Notes: generated from the sequence alone by a model not told the origin. 64,000 nt of DNA from a bacterium (GCA_029945625.1 JAQSCW010000048.1:1-64000), one strand, 5' to 3'; counted from the first letter of the stretch, positions 41,938 through 51,050 are shown. Program-made: numbers and translations.

Positions 41938-44088
41938 TTACTTGATGATCTTCATTTCATTGAGAAGATATCCTGCCCCGGCATATTTATCAACGATCCA
42001 TAAGGTATAGCGCACATCGAGCGTGATGTTGCGACAGAATGCCGGATTGTACATCACATCACTCATGGTACCTTCCCAGTTGCGATCAAAATTAGTTCCA
42101 ATTAATTCCCCACTCTTGTTCAGTACCGGACTGCCGCTATTTCCTCCCGTAGTATGATTACTTCCAATAAATGCGGTTCGTAATTTACCATTCTTATCGG
42201 CATACATGCCGAAATCCTTTTTGTCATAAAGATCAAGCAATCGTTGCTTCACGAAATAGTCTTCTTCTCCCGTTTTATTTTTTTCCACCAATCCATCTAA
42301 AGTAGTATAGTGCTTGTACTCAATTCCATCACGGCCATTGTAATCGGCTACCTTCCCATAAGTGATCCTCATGGTACCATTGGCATCTGGATAGAATTTA
42401 CGATTAGCCACATTTTCCCGCAAACCTTGCATATACTCTTTCTGAAGCTGTGTGATCTCACGGTCGTAATACGTCATTTGCGGAACTACCGTTTTTTGGT
42501 AGTGTGAATAAATAGCTGCAGCCAATTGATAAAGAGGGTCTCTTTCATAGAGCGCGGCATTGACTTCAAAATCAGTAAACATGACGGAGGCTTTTTTATT
42601 ATCAATGAAGCTGGAATTGGCGAATAAAAAATCGCTGAGTTCATCGGTATTACCTTTGTAAACAGTGATCATCGAATCCAGATAATTCGGCATCAACGAA
42701 GGATCAACATTGGCTTTGTAGGTTGCCAGCATGCTCTTACAAATCTTTTTGTCGGTTTCTTTATTATAATTCCGAAATGGAATTAGTGGTGTGGCATTCT
42801 TTAATACCTCTCCAAATTTATTCTCTTTACCTGCCTGTTTCTTTTTTAATTCAGCAAACACGGTGATGAAATTCCCTGCCATCCGCATGCCGTCGATACC
42901 CCAAAGGCATTCAGTAAAGTAATCGTACTGTCGACTTAATGGTGCGTAGTCAGCATAAATTTTTTGAAACTGACCCATCAAAGCCGAATACTTCTCTTTT
43001 TTAGCGGCATCATTGGCAAAAAGATTTATAAAATCACTCTCGGTCTTTTTCTTTTTATTAACGGCATCCGATTTCTTGAGACCAAGCATTTCGCCTTTCC
43101 ATTTTTTATAGGCATTGGCCACACCGGCATAACGGGTTGCGTACATCAGCCGCAGGGTATCATTTCGTTTCATGTCCTCTGCCATGATCTTCAGTCGTTT
43201 TTCGCGCAATTCTACACGAAGAGGGTCTTGTTGATCCACCAATAGTTCCACCGCGTACGAAGTGAGGTACTCTTGCGTGCGGCCCGGAAAACCATACACC
43301 ATGGTGAAGTCGCCCTTTTCGGCACCCTTTAGTGAAATGGGAAATGAATAGGCAGGGGTAAAAGGAACATTGTCGGCGCTGAATGCCGAAGGTTTATTTT
43401 CGCGATTGGCGTAAATCCTGAACATGCTGAAATCGGCATTGTGGCGCGGCCAAACCCAATTATCGGTTTCCCTGCCAAATTTTCCAATACTTTCGGGCGG
43501 CGCACCTACCAGACGAATATCGGTGAAGACCTCTGTCACAAATAAATAATATTCGTTGCCGTAATAGAAAGGGCGAATAAATGTTTCCAACTGGGTAGTT
43601 CCCCTTGCGGTCTTTTCAAGTTCTTTTATATTAAACTGAATAATCGAGTCTTTACTTTTCTCTGACCATTCCTGTTTCACATTCGTGAGTACTTTAGCGG
43701 TAACATCTTCTATTCGCTTAATAAATGTTACAGTTAGACCCTTACAATAGATCTCTTCGTTGTTCGTCATTGCAAAATAACCGTTTTTCAGATAGTCCTT
43801 TTCAACAGTGCTTAAGCCGGCAATGGCTCCGTAACCACAATGGTGATTGGTTAGAATCAATCCTTTGTTTGAAATTACCTCCGCGGTGCAACCTCCTCCA
43901 AAAATAGCTACGGCATCTTTCATGCTGGCCTTATTGATGCTGTAAATCTGTTCAGCAGTCAGCTTAAAGCCGTTCTTCTTCATATCCTTAAAATTCAAGG
44001 CATCAATGAGCTGCGGCATCCACATGCCTTCATCGGCCCGACCCACCAACGTGAGCATCATTAAATAAAGTACAATTTTTCTCGTCAT
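41938..44088 (-). CDS. S46 family dipeptidyl-peptidase, DPP11-like
   Basis: 716-residue periplasmic serine exopeptidase that releases dipeptides. Signal peptide MTRKIVLYLMMLTLVGRADE. Catalytic His is in LILTNHHCGYG (about residue 83), Asp in NADFSMFRIYA, and Ser in TTGGNSGSPV near 650. Eighteen residues after the catalytic Ser is Arg (NFDRNWEG), the position where Porphyromonas DPP11 has Arg and DPP7 has Gly. This points to Asp/Glu preference at P1. Bacteroidota use such enzymes to feed on protein. Monocistronic. Confidence 0.93.
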   Translation of the reverse strand: MTRKIVLYLMMLTLVGRADEGMWMPQLIDALNFKDMKKNGFKLTAEQIYSINKASMKDAVAIFGGGCTAEVISNKGLILTNHHCGYGAIAGLSTVEKDYLKNGYFAMTNNEEIYCKGLTVTFIKRIEDVTAKVLTNVKQEWSEKSKDSIIQFNIKELEKTARGTTQLETFIRPFYYGNEYYLFVTEVFTDIRLVGAPPESIGKFGRETDNWVWPRHNADFSMFRIYANRENKPSAFSADNVPFTPAYSFPISLKGAEKGDFTMVYGFPGRTQEYLTSYAVELLVDQQDPLRVELREKRLKIMAEDMKRNDTLRLMYATRYAGVANAYKKWKGEMLGLKKSDAVNKKKKTESDFINLFANDAAKKEKYSALMGQFQKIYADYAPLSRQYDYFTECLWGIDGMRMAGNFITVFAELKKKQAGKENKFGEVLKNATPLIPFRNYNKETDKKICKSMLATYKANVDPSLMPNYLDSMITVYKGNTDELSDFLFANSSFIDNKKASVMFTDFEVNAALYERDPLYQLAAAIYSHYQKTVVPQMTYYDREITQLQKEYMQGLRENVANRKFYPDANGTMRITYGKVADYNGRDGIEYKHYTTLDGLVEKNKTGEEDYFVKQRLLDLYDKKDFGMYADKNGKLRTAFIGSNHTTGGNSGSPVLNKSGELIGTNFDRNWEGTMSDVMYNPAFCRNITLDVRYTLWIVDKYAGAGYLLNEMKIIK

Positions 44089-44195
44089 TTTTTCTTTTTA
44101 TTATTTGCTTATCTCCTTCAACAGGCTAAGCACGCTGGTTTGATTATTCGTTCCGTTATAAATTTAGGCAGTATTCAACATTTCAAACATTTGCC

Positions 44196-44250
44196 GGACC
44201 TTTCATTTTTAATTTTTCATTCAAAATTTATCATTCAAAATTTATCATTT
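44196..44250. repeat. A/T-rich heptad repeat, site 1
   Basis: The unit CATTCAAAATTTAT occurs twice in tandem (44218-44231, 44232-44245). On the minus strand the tract reads in 7-base steps: ATAAATT, TTGAATG, ATAAATT, TTGAATG, AAAAATT, AAAAATG. The same units flank the four-helix-bundle gene at 51 kb. The last unit provides the TGA stop of the AlgJ-like gene. Confidence 0.7.
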
Positions 44251-45561
44251 CCCAAATCCCGCCATTCGCATCGCATCCAGCGTGATCGCACTGTCCAGTG
44301 GAATCATAAGATCATTGCTTTTGTGCGTTGACTTTTTAAGCAAGGCCGGAATCTCGCGGATTTGCTTAGCATAGGTTTGAATTTGTTTTTTTCGTTCGCG
44401 TCGTTCGTAAAAGGTTTTTGGGGAAGTGTACAACTCATAAGCATCGTCGATGAATTCATTTCCGTAAGTTGGATAATTCCCATCTGCATACATCAACATG
44501 ATCACCTGGTTTTTTTCAATTTCCTCTTTTAAGTCTAATTCCCATACTTCTATTTTTTGGCCCACCACCCGCGTTGGAACGATTCTGTTATAATAATACC
44601 AGAACTCTCCGAAGCCAAAACATTTTTGCGATACCCCCATATACACGGGTCCGTACCAGTAACTATCGCCAATCACCAACACCCGGTTTCTATTTTTTAA
44701 AGAGTCTATTTCAAACATAATTTTGGGATAAGCCAAGTTCATATTCTGCGCCGGGTTAGAATACAGATTCATGCTCTTTAACACGTCCGCATCGCGACTT
44801 CTAGCGGAATCTATCACCTCTACCTCATCCCATTTTAAATCGGGCAGATCGGTGTTTCGCAGCTTCTCAATATAACGGATCGTCAGTTCCACGGCTAAAC
44901 ATTCTCCATAATAACTCCAGTGATGACCGAATTTGGTAAAGAGTGGGTATTTAGCCTGCGATTTCAATTTTCCGAAATAATCATAAAGATCCAGCAGGTT
45001 GAGTCCGTATTCTTGCGCGAATTTTACAAACAGTTCGTGATTGGTCCCTTTCACAGGATGTTTATATTTATCTTGAATGTACTCCACACAATACTCCCCC
45101 TTACCGGGCGCAAGACCAATAATGAGATCGATCCCCTTCCGTTTTAAGGTATCCTGAACCACTTTTGCTTTCCTGAGTTTTTCAGAGACCTTACTTTCCT
45201 TCAACAAATCATCACCGAAGGCAGAAAAGATGTACCCTTCCGCAAACACATAATTATCTTTTCCACTTACAAAATTATTTACCCGTACATCATTAAAAGC
45301 ATCATAATAAAACTGATTGTTCAAACGTACCATGAGTTCTTTAAAAGCCCAACGGTCGCTTGTATACTCATCCATTTCATCCTGGTACGTGCCATCCAGC
45401 CAATCGGCACGTGAGAATTTTGGTTTTTCATCGCTGATCACTATTCCCACCAAATTAGGTTTGTTATCGCTTTTTATAAACGACATAAGTAGTGGGAATC
45501 CAATAACAAGAAGGGCCACAAGACTATGCACAGAATATGTTTTAATCTTACCTGCCATCAA
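44245..45561 (-). CDS. AlgJ/AlgX-like SGNH O-acetyltransferase component
   Basis: 438 residues. An N-terminal membrane anchor (VALLVIGFPLLMSFI, about 14-28) precedes an extracytoplasmic SGNH-like domain. It has LIIGLAPGKGEYCVEYIQ, TKFGHHWSYYGECLAV (the Asp/His-like motif region of AlgJ) and RVLVIGDSYWYGPV (nucleophile Ser in GDSY). Such proteins take acetyl from an AlgI-type partner and add it to an exopolysaccharide. It overlaps the MBOAT gene by 4 bp (ATGA), so the two form one unit. No polysaccharide synthase is adjacent, so the acceptor glycan is unknown. Confidence 0.85.
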   Translation of the reverse strand: MMAGKIKTYSVHSLVALLVIGFPLLMSFIKSDNKPNLVGIVISDEKPKFSRADWLDGTYQDEMDEYTSDRWAFKELMVRLNNQFYYDAFNDVRVNNFVSGKDNYVFAEGYIFSAFGDDLLKESKVSEKLRKAKVVQDTLKRKGIDLIIGLAPGKGEYCVEYIQDKYKHPVKGTNHELFVKFAQEYGLNLLDLYDYFGKLKSQAKYPLFTKFGHHWSYYGECLAVELTIRYIEKLRNTDLPDLKWDEVEVIDSARSRDADVLKSMNLYSNPAQNMNLAYPKIMFEIDSLKNRNRVLVIGDSYWYGPVYMGVSQKCFGFGEFWYYYNRIVPTRVVGQKIEVWELDLKEEIEKNQVIMLMYADGNYPTYGNEFIDDAYELYTSPKTFYERRERKKQIQTYAKQIREIPALLKKSTHKSNDLMIPLDSAITLDAMRMAGFGK

Positions 45562-46970
45562 AATCGGAAATAAATGAAAGGATTAAATTCAAGCGCAGAA
45601 ATATAACTCAGAGAAACATAAAACAGAACAGTTCCCATCAGCACCGCCGCCCACTTAGCATTCTTCGAAAATTTCTCACCGTAAATCCCGTCCTGAACTC
45701 TTTTAGTAGTTTCTGTAATTGCAAAGAACGCAAAGAAAGCCGCCACAATAGCCATCCAGGTAAAATCATTGTTCAAAGCAAATTTTCCGTCAAAAAAGTT
45801 AAACGAATACATCTGTTTAATGGCATGAAAGGCATACGAAAGATCTTCATTTCTAAAAAGTACCCAGCCGGTGACCAAAATCAAAAATGTAAATGGTACC
45901 GCCACAAATTTCCCTAATCGCTTCAGTACATTCCCAAGAAATAAACGTTCGAGAACTAAAAATGTTCCATGATAAGCACCCCAAAGCACAAAATTCCAAC
46001 TGGCGCCATGCCAAAGTCCCGAAAAAAGAAATACCAAAATTAAATTTCGGTACATCTTTGTGGTCGACACTTTGTTTCCTCCCATAGGAATGTACAGGTA
46101 ATTTTTCATCCAGGCCCCCAACGTGATGTGCCATTTACGCCAGAATTCAGTGATACTGCCAGAAGTATAAGGATTGCGAAAATTTTCAGGTAATCGAAAT
46201 CCCATAATTTTTGCCAAACCAATGGCCATGTCGCTATACCCGCTAAAATCGAAATAGATTTGAAAAGTATAGGCAAGCGCACCAACCCAAGCTGCAGCTG
46301 TATCCATTTCTTCGGGTGAGAGTTTGTACACCGCATCGGCCTGCATGCCCAGGGTATTGGCAATAATCGTCTTCTTAGCCAGACCAATACAGAAGATCAG
46401 AAACCCACTTAACTTCACATCGGGGGTATAATTTTTCTCACGGTTGGTGATCTGATCGGCAATATCGTGATACCGCACAATGGGGCCGGCAATTAATTTC
46501 GGAAATAAAATAATATAGGTCTGATAATTCCACACATTTTTCAAAGGCTTGTGAACACCGCGGTACACGTCGATTACATAGGTGAGACTTTCAAACGTAT
46601 AAAAGGAGATCCCGATAGGCAGAGCCACTTTCAACCATCCAATATCTGAGCCTAGTAGTGCATTAATATTCTCAATAAAAAAATTACAATACTTAAAATA
46701 GAAGAGTAAACTTAAGTTAAGACAGAGTGAAAGAATCAGATAAACTTTCTTCGCACCTTGTGTTTTCTGCCCGTCCATGGTTTGCACCAGAAAAAAATCG
46801 AGAAAGGTGGTGCCCAGGATCACAAAAATAAATTTGGGTCCGCCCCAACTATAAAAATAAATACTCGCTAAAAGGATGACCCCGTTTTTGAATTTGTGAG
46901 GCACCAAATGATAGGCTAGCAGGAAGACCGGAAGAAAATAAACTAAAAACGTAATACTGCTGAATACCAT
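45558..46970 (-). CDS. MBOAT family O-acyltransferase (AlgI-like)
   Basis: Polytopic membrane acyltransferase, 470 residues from the ATG at 46970 (MVFSSITFLVYFLPVFLLAY, the typical AlgI opening). The conserved core FSGYSDMAIGLAKIMGFRLP, then NFRNPYTSGSITEFWRKWHI, and LWHGASWNFVLWGAYHG with the catalytic His are intact. It passes acetyl groups across the membrane to the AlgJ-like protein. An in-frame ATG at 46988 overlaps the -7 box, so the second ATG is preferred. Confidence 0.93.
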   Translation of the reverse strand: MVFSSITFLVYFLPVFLLAYHLVPHKFKNGVILLASIYFYSWGGPKFIFVILGTTFLDFFLVQTMDGQKTQGAKKVYLILSLCLNLSLLFYFKYCNFFIENINALLGSDIGWLKVALPIGISFYTFESLTYVIDVYRGVHKPLKNVWNYQTYIILFPKLIAGPIVRYHDIADQITNREKNYTPDVKLSGFLIFCIGLAKKTIIANTLGMQADAVYKLSPEEMDTAAAWVGALAYTFQIYFDFSGYSDMAIGLAKIMGFRLPENFRNPYTSGSITEFWRKWHITLGAWMKNYLYIPMGGNKVSTTKMYRNLILVFLFSGLWHGASWNFVLWGAYHGTFLVLERLFLGNVLKRLGKFVAVPFTFLILVTGWVLFRNEDLSYAFHAIKQMYSFNFFDGKFALNNDFTWMAIVAAFFAFFAITETTKRVQDGIYGEKFSKNAKWAAVLMGTVLFYVSLSYISALEFNPFIYFRF

Positions 46971-46985
46971 AAATTTGCGGAGGTA

Positions 46986-46993
46986 CAAAAGTA
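46986..46993 (-). promoter_or_regulatory. -7 box of the AlgI/AlgJ-like operon
   Basis: TACTTTTG on the minus strand, 16 bases before the ATG at 46970. It overlaps the alternative ATG at 46988. Confidence 0.5.
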
Positions 46994-46999
46994 GAATTT

Positions 47000-47339
47000 T
47001 TTAGCAATTTCCGTGCCTCGGAAAGGGGATATTTGAGCAATTTTCAAGAAGTGCTTTTATAGTATTTGGGCGCCTGCCGGGCTGCGTAGTTTATCCCGAC
47101 GAATGGAGGGAGGCTCCTTTTCACTCCGGCTTTTTGCGCTTCCTCCTCCTTATCACCCAATTGCGGAAGCTCAAAAGAGCTAAACCCTTCGCATCCCTGG
47201 CACAATATCTGCCATTAACATTTTGAATAATTTCGATTTCTGGAATGGGAATCTGTTTAATCACAGGGCTTTTCTTTCTTTATCTCTACTAGAGGTTATG
47301 AATTTGCGTTGTAAAATTCGGGAGCAGCTCAAAAGCCGC
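47000..47339. other. Intergenic region, possible degenerate GGGCG repeat
   Basis: Contains GGGCGCCTGCCGGGCTGCG at 47069-47087, reminiscent of the GGGCG repeats, with no clear mirror arm. No ORF, RNA gene or terminator is recognised in the rest. Confidence 0.3.
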
Positions 47340-48299
47340 CTAATTTTGGGCCTTTACCAATTTGGAATAGTTGCAGCCGGAGGAGGTGGTAACTTTTACA
47401 ATATACAATCCATCAGAAAGTGAACGAAGATCAAGTATCTGCTTTTCATTTCCCATAGCTAAGACCCTCAACACTTCTCTGCCACCAGTATCCATCACCC
47501 GTAGTTCCGCCGGTTCAGCTATTAAAAAAGTAAAAAGTCCGTTTGATGGATTTGGGTATGGATTCACAGGTGAAGACAAACTATATTTTGAAATTCCCAC
47601 CCCATTGTAATTGCAGTTAGTACCCGGAGATAGTTTGTAAATCGGAAATTGATTGTCCTCATAACAAAGGAAATCACCTCCAAGACCAGGATCATCTTTT
47701 GCAGCACAAAAATCTTCTGCATAAAGAAAACTGCTTCCGGAAAAAAATTTGCACTGTACACCCCCTATCTTTTCAATCATTACATATTTCTGAGAAGTAT
47801 CATTATTTACCTTCAGGGTTAATTTCCGAAGGGTTTGGCCATTTAATACCACAAAAACACTGTCCATCACCGTTAATTTTCGTCGCTGCATAGCACTGCA
47901 ATTAGTTCCAAAATCACCTGAAAACAGCCAGGAGTCACCTATGCGAGCATAGAAGTTGGCAAGGGTGTCGAAGTTTCCACGCGCATCGCTATAGACCCTG
48001 ATCACTTTATTCAATTCATACGTTTTTAGAACCACATAATTATTTATAACAATAGTGGGACTAGCAGGTGCTAATCCTGCGCTAGCACCATAATAAGTAC
48101 CCTTTACTACTTTACATAGAATTCCATTTACGCTCACCGTGTCTGTGTATTTCAATTCAATTACACCATCCCGGTATACCACACCTAAAAAACTATAATA
48201 TTTATAATAATGCCATGTGGCACCCGGTGGGCACCAGGTTTGAGACTTTGACTCAATAAAGTGAAAAATAATAAACCAGACAATAAATAATTTTTTCAT
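47340..48299 (-). CDS. Secreted protein with T9SS type A sorting domain
   Basis: 319 residues. Signal peptide MKKLFIVWFIIFHFIESKSQ. The central region (about 21-235) is beta-rich and not recognised, with several Cys residues (TWCPPGATWHYY, FGTNCSAMQRRK, CKFFSGSSFLYAEDFC). The C-terminus (NPYPNPSNGLFTFLIAEPAE ... VMDTGGREVLRVL ... KLVKAQN) is a type A T9SS sorting domain. Likely a surface or secreted protein of unknown function, transcribed alone. Confidence 0.88.
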   Translation of the reverse strand: MKKLFIVWFIIFHFIESKSQTWCPPGATWHYYKYYSFLGVVYRDGVIELKYTDTVSVNGILCKVVKGTYYGASAGLAPASPTIVINNYVVLKTYELNKVIRVYSDARGNFDTLANFYARIGDSWLFSGDFGTNCSAMQRRKLTVMDSVFVVLNGQTLRKLTLKVNNDTSQKYVMIEKIGGVQCKFFSGSSFLYAEDFCAAKDDPGLGGDFLCYEDNQFPIYKLSPGTNCNYNGVGISKYSLSSPVNPYPNPSNGLFTFLIAEPAELRVMDTGGREVLRVLAMGNEKQILDLRSLSDGLYIVKVTTSSGCNYSKLVKAQN

Positions 48300-48409
48300 A
48301 GGTTGAATCTAGTTCTATATAAAAGTAGATCAAATTCTTGTCAATGAGGTGCAATTTCGCAGGTATTAATCCTGATAGAAATCATGAGGATCTACTAAAC
48401 CTCGAAATA

Positions 48410-49447
48410 TTAAAAACTCAAAAACTCAGGATTCGGCGCAATGCCCAGGCCGGGAAGATCATTCAGCACCACTCTGCCTTTATCATATTTCAAGCCTATA
48501 AAAGGGTCATTGGTGTACAATTGCGGTGCATCCAGATCAACAAAATCGGCGAATTGCATCAGTTGCGCCATGGCTGTGGTGGCACAGGAACTCTCGGCCA
48601 TACAACCCAGCATGATCTTTAGGTCTTTGCGTTTGCAAAAATTGATCATCCTTACTGCTTCTCTTAAACCGGTACATTTCATTAATTTAATATTGATGCC
48701 CGAAAATACTTCCTCTAAATGTTCGAGATCAGACAGTCTTTTGGCGCTTTCGTCGGCAATGGTGGGAATGGGACTTTGTTCGGTAACCCAGGCCATATCA
48801 TCAATTCTGTCGGTCGCCATGGGTTGTTCGATGAGCAAAACATTTTGTTCGCTCATCCAGTGGATCATTTCCAAAACAAATTCCTTTTCCTTCCAACCTT
48901 GGTTCACGTCCACATACAAAGGTTTATCACTAAACTTCCTGATTCGAGTAATCAGTTCCTTATCCTGCGTGGTTCCGGCTTTTATCTTCAGGATGCTGAA
49001 TGCATCGGCCTCTTTTATTTTCTGTTCCATCAATTCCTCTTTATCAATCCCAATGGTAAAGGAGGTAGCACGGGGTTTGCTTTTTGGGATTCCCATCATT
49101 TGGGAATACGTTTTGTTCAGGATTTTGCCATAAAGATCATGCAGGGCGATGTCGATGGCTGCTTTAGCGGCATGATGTCCGGTAGCCAGACGATCCACTT
49201 CGTTCAAAAAAAAATTAAGTGGCAAGGTAGGGTCGTAATTTCGGAAGAGTTCCTTTGATTTTTTGAAAAACAACAAGGTCTCTTCCACTTTTTCGCCAAG
49301 GTATATGGGTAAACAGGCCTCCCCGTAACCGATGCGATTCTCTGCTTCAATCTTAATGAAAACGCAGGGAGTTTCCTTTCTAATGTTGGAGGAAACGCCA
49401 AAGGGGTGTTTGAATTCCAAACGGTATGGCTGGCATTTTAGTAGCAT
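48410..49447 (-). CDS. Dipeptide epimerase (L-Ala-D/L-Glu epimerase type)
   Basis: Enolase-superfamily enzyme, 345 residues, that epimerises the second residue of dipeptides, often from murein turnover. The KxK motif is in ILKIKAGT, metal ligands in YVDVNQGW (Asp), LIEQPMA (Glu) and TIADESAK (Asp), and the second catalytic lysine in NIKLMKCTG. Specificity within the family cannot be read by eye. It is divergent from pdhA. Confidence 0.92.
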   Translation of the reverse strand: MLLKCQPYRLEFKHPFGVSSNIRKETPCVFIKIEAENRIGYGEACLPIYLGEKVEETLLFFKKSKELFRNYDPTLPLNFFLNEVDRLATGHHAAKAAIDIALHDLYGKILNKTYSQMMGIPKSKPRATSFTIGIDKEELMEQKIKEADAFSILKIKAGTTQDKELITRIRKFSDKPLYVDVNQGWKEKEFVLEMIHWMSEQNVLLIEQPMATDRIDDMAWVTEQSPIPTIADESAKRLSDLEHLEEVFSGINIKLMKCTGLREAVRMINFCKRKDLKIMLGCMAESSCATTAMAQLMQFADFVDLDAPQLYTNDPFIGLKYDKGRVVLNDLPGLGIAPNPEFLSF

Positions 49448-49559
49448 AATCCTGCAACCTTAAAATTAACAAAGAATATCAAATCAAGGTCTGTAAAAAG
49501 GAGTCCATAGGAAAAAAGTTCCAAACCAAATTAAAGCTATTTTTTCGCGATTTCTTTGT

Positions 49560-49567
49560 TATTTTTG
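49560..49567 (+). promoter_or_regulatory. -7 box of pdhA
   Basis: TATTTTTG overlaps an upstream in-frame GTG at 49567, so translation must begin at the ATG at 49588, 20 bases downstream of the box. Confidence 0.5.
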
Positions 49568-49587
49568 TGTCTTTATATCTCATCTCT

Positions 49588-50601
49588 ATGGGCAAAACAG
49601 CTATTGAAAAGAAATTAAAGTTTACCAAAGAACAATACCTTCATTGGTACGAATCGATGTTGTTAATGCGCCGTTTCGAAGAAAAAACCGGACAGGTATA
49701 TGTTCAACAAAAAATAAAAGGATTTTGCCACCTGTACATTGGTCAGGAAGCCATTGTGGCCGGCACGGTGAGCGCTACTAAAAAAGGAGATAAACACATT
49801 ACTGCTTACCGCTGTCATGCCCACCCTATTGGATTGGGTCTGCATCCAAAATACGTGATGGCCGAAATGTATGCAAAGATCACAGGTTGCAGTAAAGGAA
49901 AAGGTGGAAGTATGCACATTTTCAGCAAAGAGCATGGTTTTGTAGGAGGGCATGGAATCGTGGGTGGTCAGGTGCCTCTGGGGGCGGGGATTGCCTTCGC
50001 TGAAAAATATTTGGGAACCGATCACGTATGTGTATGCTCCATGGGCGATGGCGCAGTTCGTCAGGGCGCCCTTCACGAGGCTTTTAACATGGCCATGACC
50101 TGGAAATTACCTGTAATTTTTATTGTTGAAAATAACATGTACGCGATGGGAACCTCCGTGGAACGCACCAGTAATGTACGCGATTTGTGGAAATTAGGTC
50201 TTGCCTACGATATGCCGAGCAAACCGGTTGACGGTTTAACGGTTGAGGCCGTACACGATGCCATGGAAGAAGCAGTGGCAAGGGCCCGACGCGGCGATGG
50301 TCCTACGTTTTTAGAAATGAAAACCTACCGGTACAAAGGTCATAGTATGAGCGACGCCCAGACTTATAGAACCAAAGACGAAGTAAAAGAATACCAAACT
50401 CAGGATCCGATTCAAAAAGTGCTGGATACCTTGACTAAAAATAATTGGATCACAGAAGCCGACATTGAGGCAATGGAAGAAAAGATCAAGGCAATTGTGA
50501 ATGAATCCGTGCAATTTGCCGAAGAGAGTCCTTACCCCGAGCCGGATGAATTGTACAAGGACGTGTATGCGGATGAGGGGTATCCCTTTATTATTGAATA
50601 A
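49588..50601 (+). CDS. pdhA: Pyruvate dehydrogenase E1 component, alpha subunit
   Basis: 337 residues. Thiamine-diphosphate fold with YRCHAHPIGLGLHP, GGSMHIFSKEHGFVGGHGIVG and the ThDP/Mg motif GDGAVRQGALHEAFNMA ... VENN. The phosphorylatable loop RYKGHSMSDAQTYR is conserved. With E1 beta it decarboxylates pyruvate and acetylates the E2 lipoyl group. E1 beta (pdhB) is not in the window, as is common in Flavobacteriia, where pdhA and pdhC are adjacent and pdhB lies elsewhere. Confidence 0.96.
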   Translation: MGKTAIEKKLKFTKEQYLHWYESMLLMRRFEEKTGQVYVQQKIKGFCHLYIGQEAIVAGTVSATKKGDKHITAYRCHAHPIGLGLHPKYVMAEMYAKITGCSKGKGGSMHIFSKEHGFVGGHGIVGGQVPLGAGIAFAEKYLGTDHVCVCSMGDGAVRQGALHEAFNMAMTWKLPVIFIVENNMYAMGTSVERTSNVRDLWKLGLAYDMPSKPVDGLTVEAVHDAMEEAVARARRGDGPTFLEMKTYRYKGHSMSDAQTYRTKDEVKEYQTQDPIQKVLDTLTKNNWITEADIEAMEEKIKAIVNESVQFAEESPYPEPDELYKDVYADEGYPFIIE

Positions 50602-50604
50602 TTT

Positions 50605-50646
50605 TAAATGTTAAATGCTGAATGTTAAATGCTGAATGTTAAATTG
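50605..50646. repeat. A/T-rich heptad repeat, left flank of the four-helix-bundle gene
   Basis: Tandem 14-base unit AATGTTAAATGCTG (50607-50620, 50621-50634) plus a partial third copy. It is also readable as 7-base steps TTAAATG, CTGAATG, TTAAATG, CTGAATG, TTAAATT. The tract at 51012-51042 is its imperfect inverted counterpart. Confidence 0.8.
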
Positions 50647-50662
50647 TAAAAAGAAATAAATT

Positions 50663-51013
50663 ATGGAACATAAACCCAACGTAATTGTAGACAAGACTTT
50701 TGAGTTCTCTAAGAGAATTATCACATTGTATGTAAATTTGAAAGAAGACAAAATCTTTGAATTGGCAAGTCAACTATTTAGATGTGGGACTAGCATTGGC
50801 GCAAATGTAGAAGAAGCACAAGCAGCCCAATCAAAGAAAGATTTTATTTCCAAAATGAGCATTTCAGCTAAAGAAGCAAGAGAAACCCGATACTGGCTTA
50901 GACTTCTTTCTGAAACTGAAATTACACAATTGGATGTAAAATATGAACTCAAGGAAATCGAAGAAATAATCAATATCCTAACTAAAATTGTAAAGACATC
51001 ATCCGGAAAATAA
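50663..51013 (+). CDS. Four-helix-bundle protein (23S-IVP / Avd-like)
   Basis: 116 residues of the PF05635-type family, with FEFSKRIITLYVNLKED in helix 1, FRCGTSIGANVEEAQAAQSK across the helix 2 turn, KDFISKMSISAKEARETRYW in helix 3 and ELKEIEEIINILTKIVK in helix 4. The family includes proteins encoded in 23S rRNA intervening sequences and the Avd accessory protein of diversity-generating retroelements. No reverse transcriptase or variable repeat is nearby. Its place between pdhA and pdhC and the inverted heptad tracts on both sides suggest insertion. Cellular function unknown. Confidence 0.9.
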   Translation: MEHKPNVIVDKTFEFSKRIITLYVNLKEDKIFELASQLFRCGTSIGANVEEAQAAQSKKDFISKMSISAKEARETRYWLRLLSETEITQLDVKYELKEIEEIINILTKIVKTSSGK

Positions 51014-51042
51014 TTTATCATTTATCATTCAAAATTTAACAT
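51012..51042. repeat. A/T-rich heptad repeat, right flank of the four-helix-bundle gene
   Basis: On the minus strand it reads TTAAATT, TTGAATG, ATAAATG, ATAAATT in 7-base steps. This is an imperfect inverted copy of the left tract (about 22 of 25 positions alike over the best stretch). It begins inside the stop codon of the four-helix-bundle gene. Confidence 0.75.
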
Positions 51043-51050
51043 CTCATAAA

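Noticed and set aside
47223-47423. 66-codon plus-strand frame at 47.2 kb
   Set aside because: It overlaps the C-terminal sorting domain of the minus-strand T9SS cargo gene and has no support.
50605-51048. Diversity-generating retroelement around the Avd-like gene
   Set aside because: No reverse transcriptase, template repeat or variable C-type lectin gene is present nearby. Only the four-helix-bundle protein is found.
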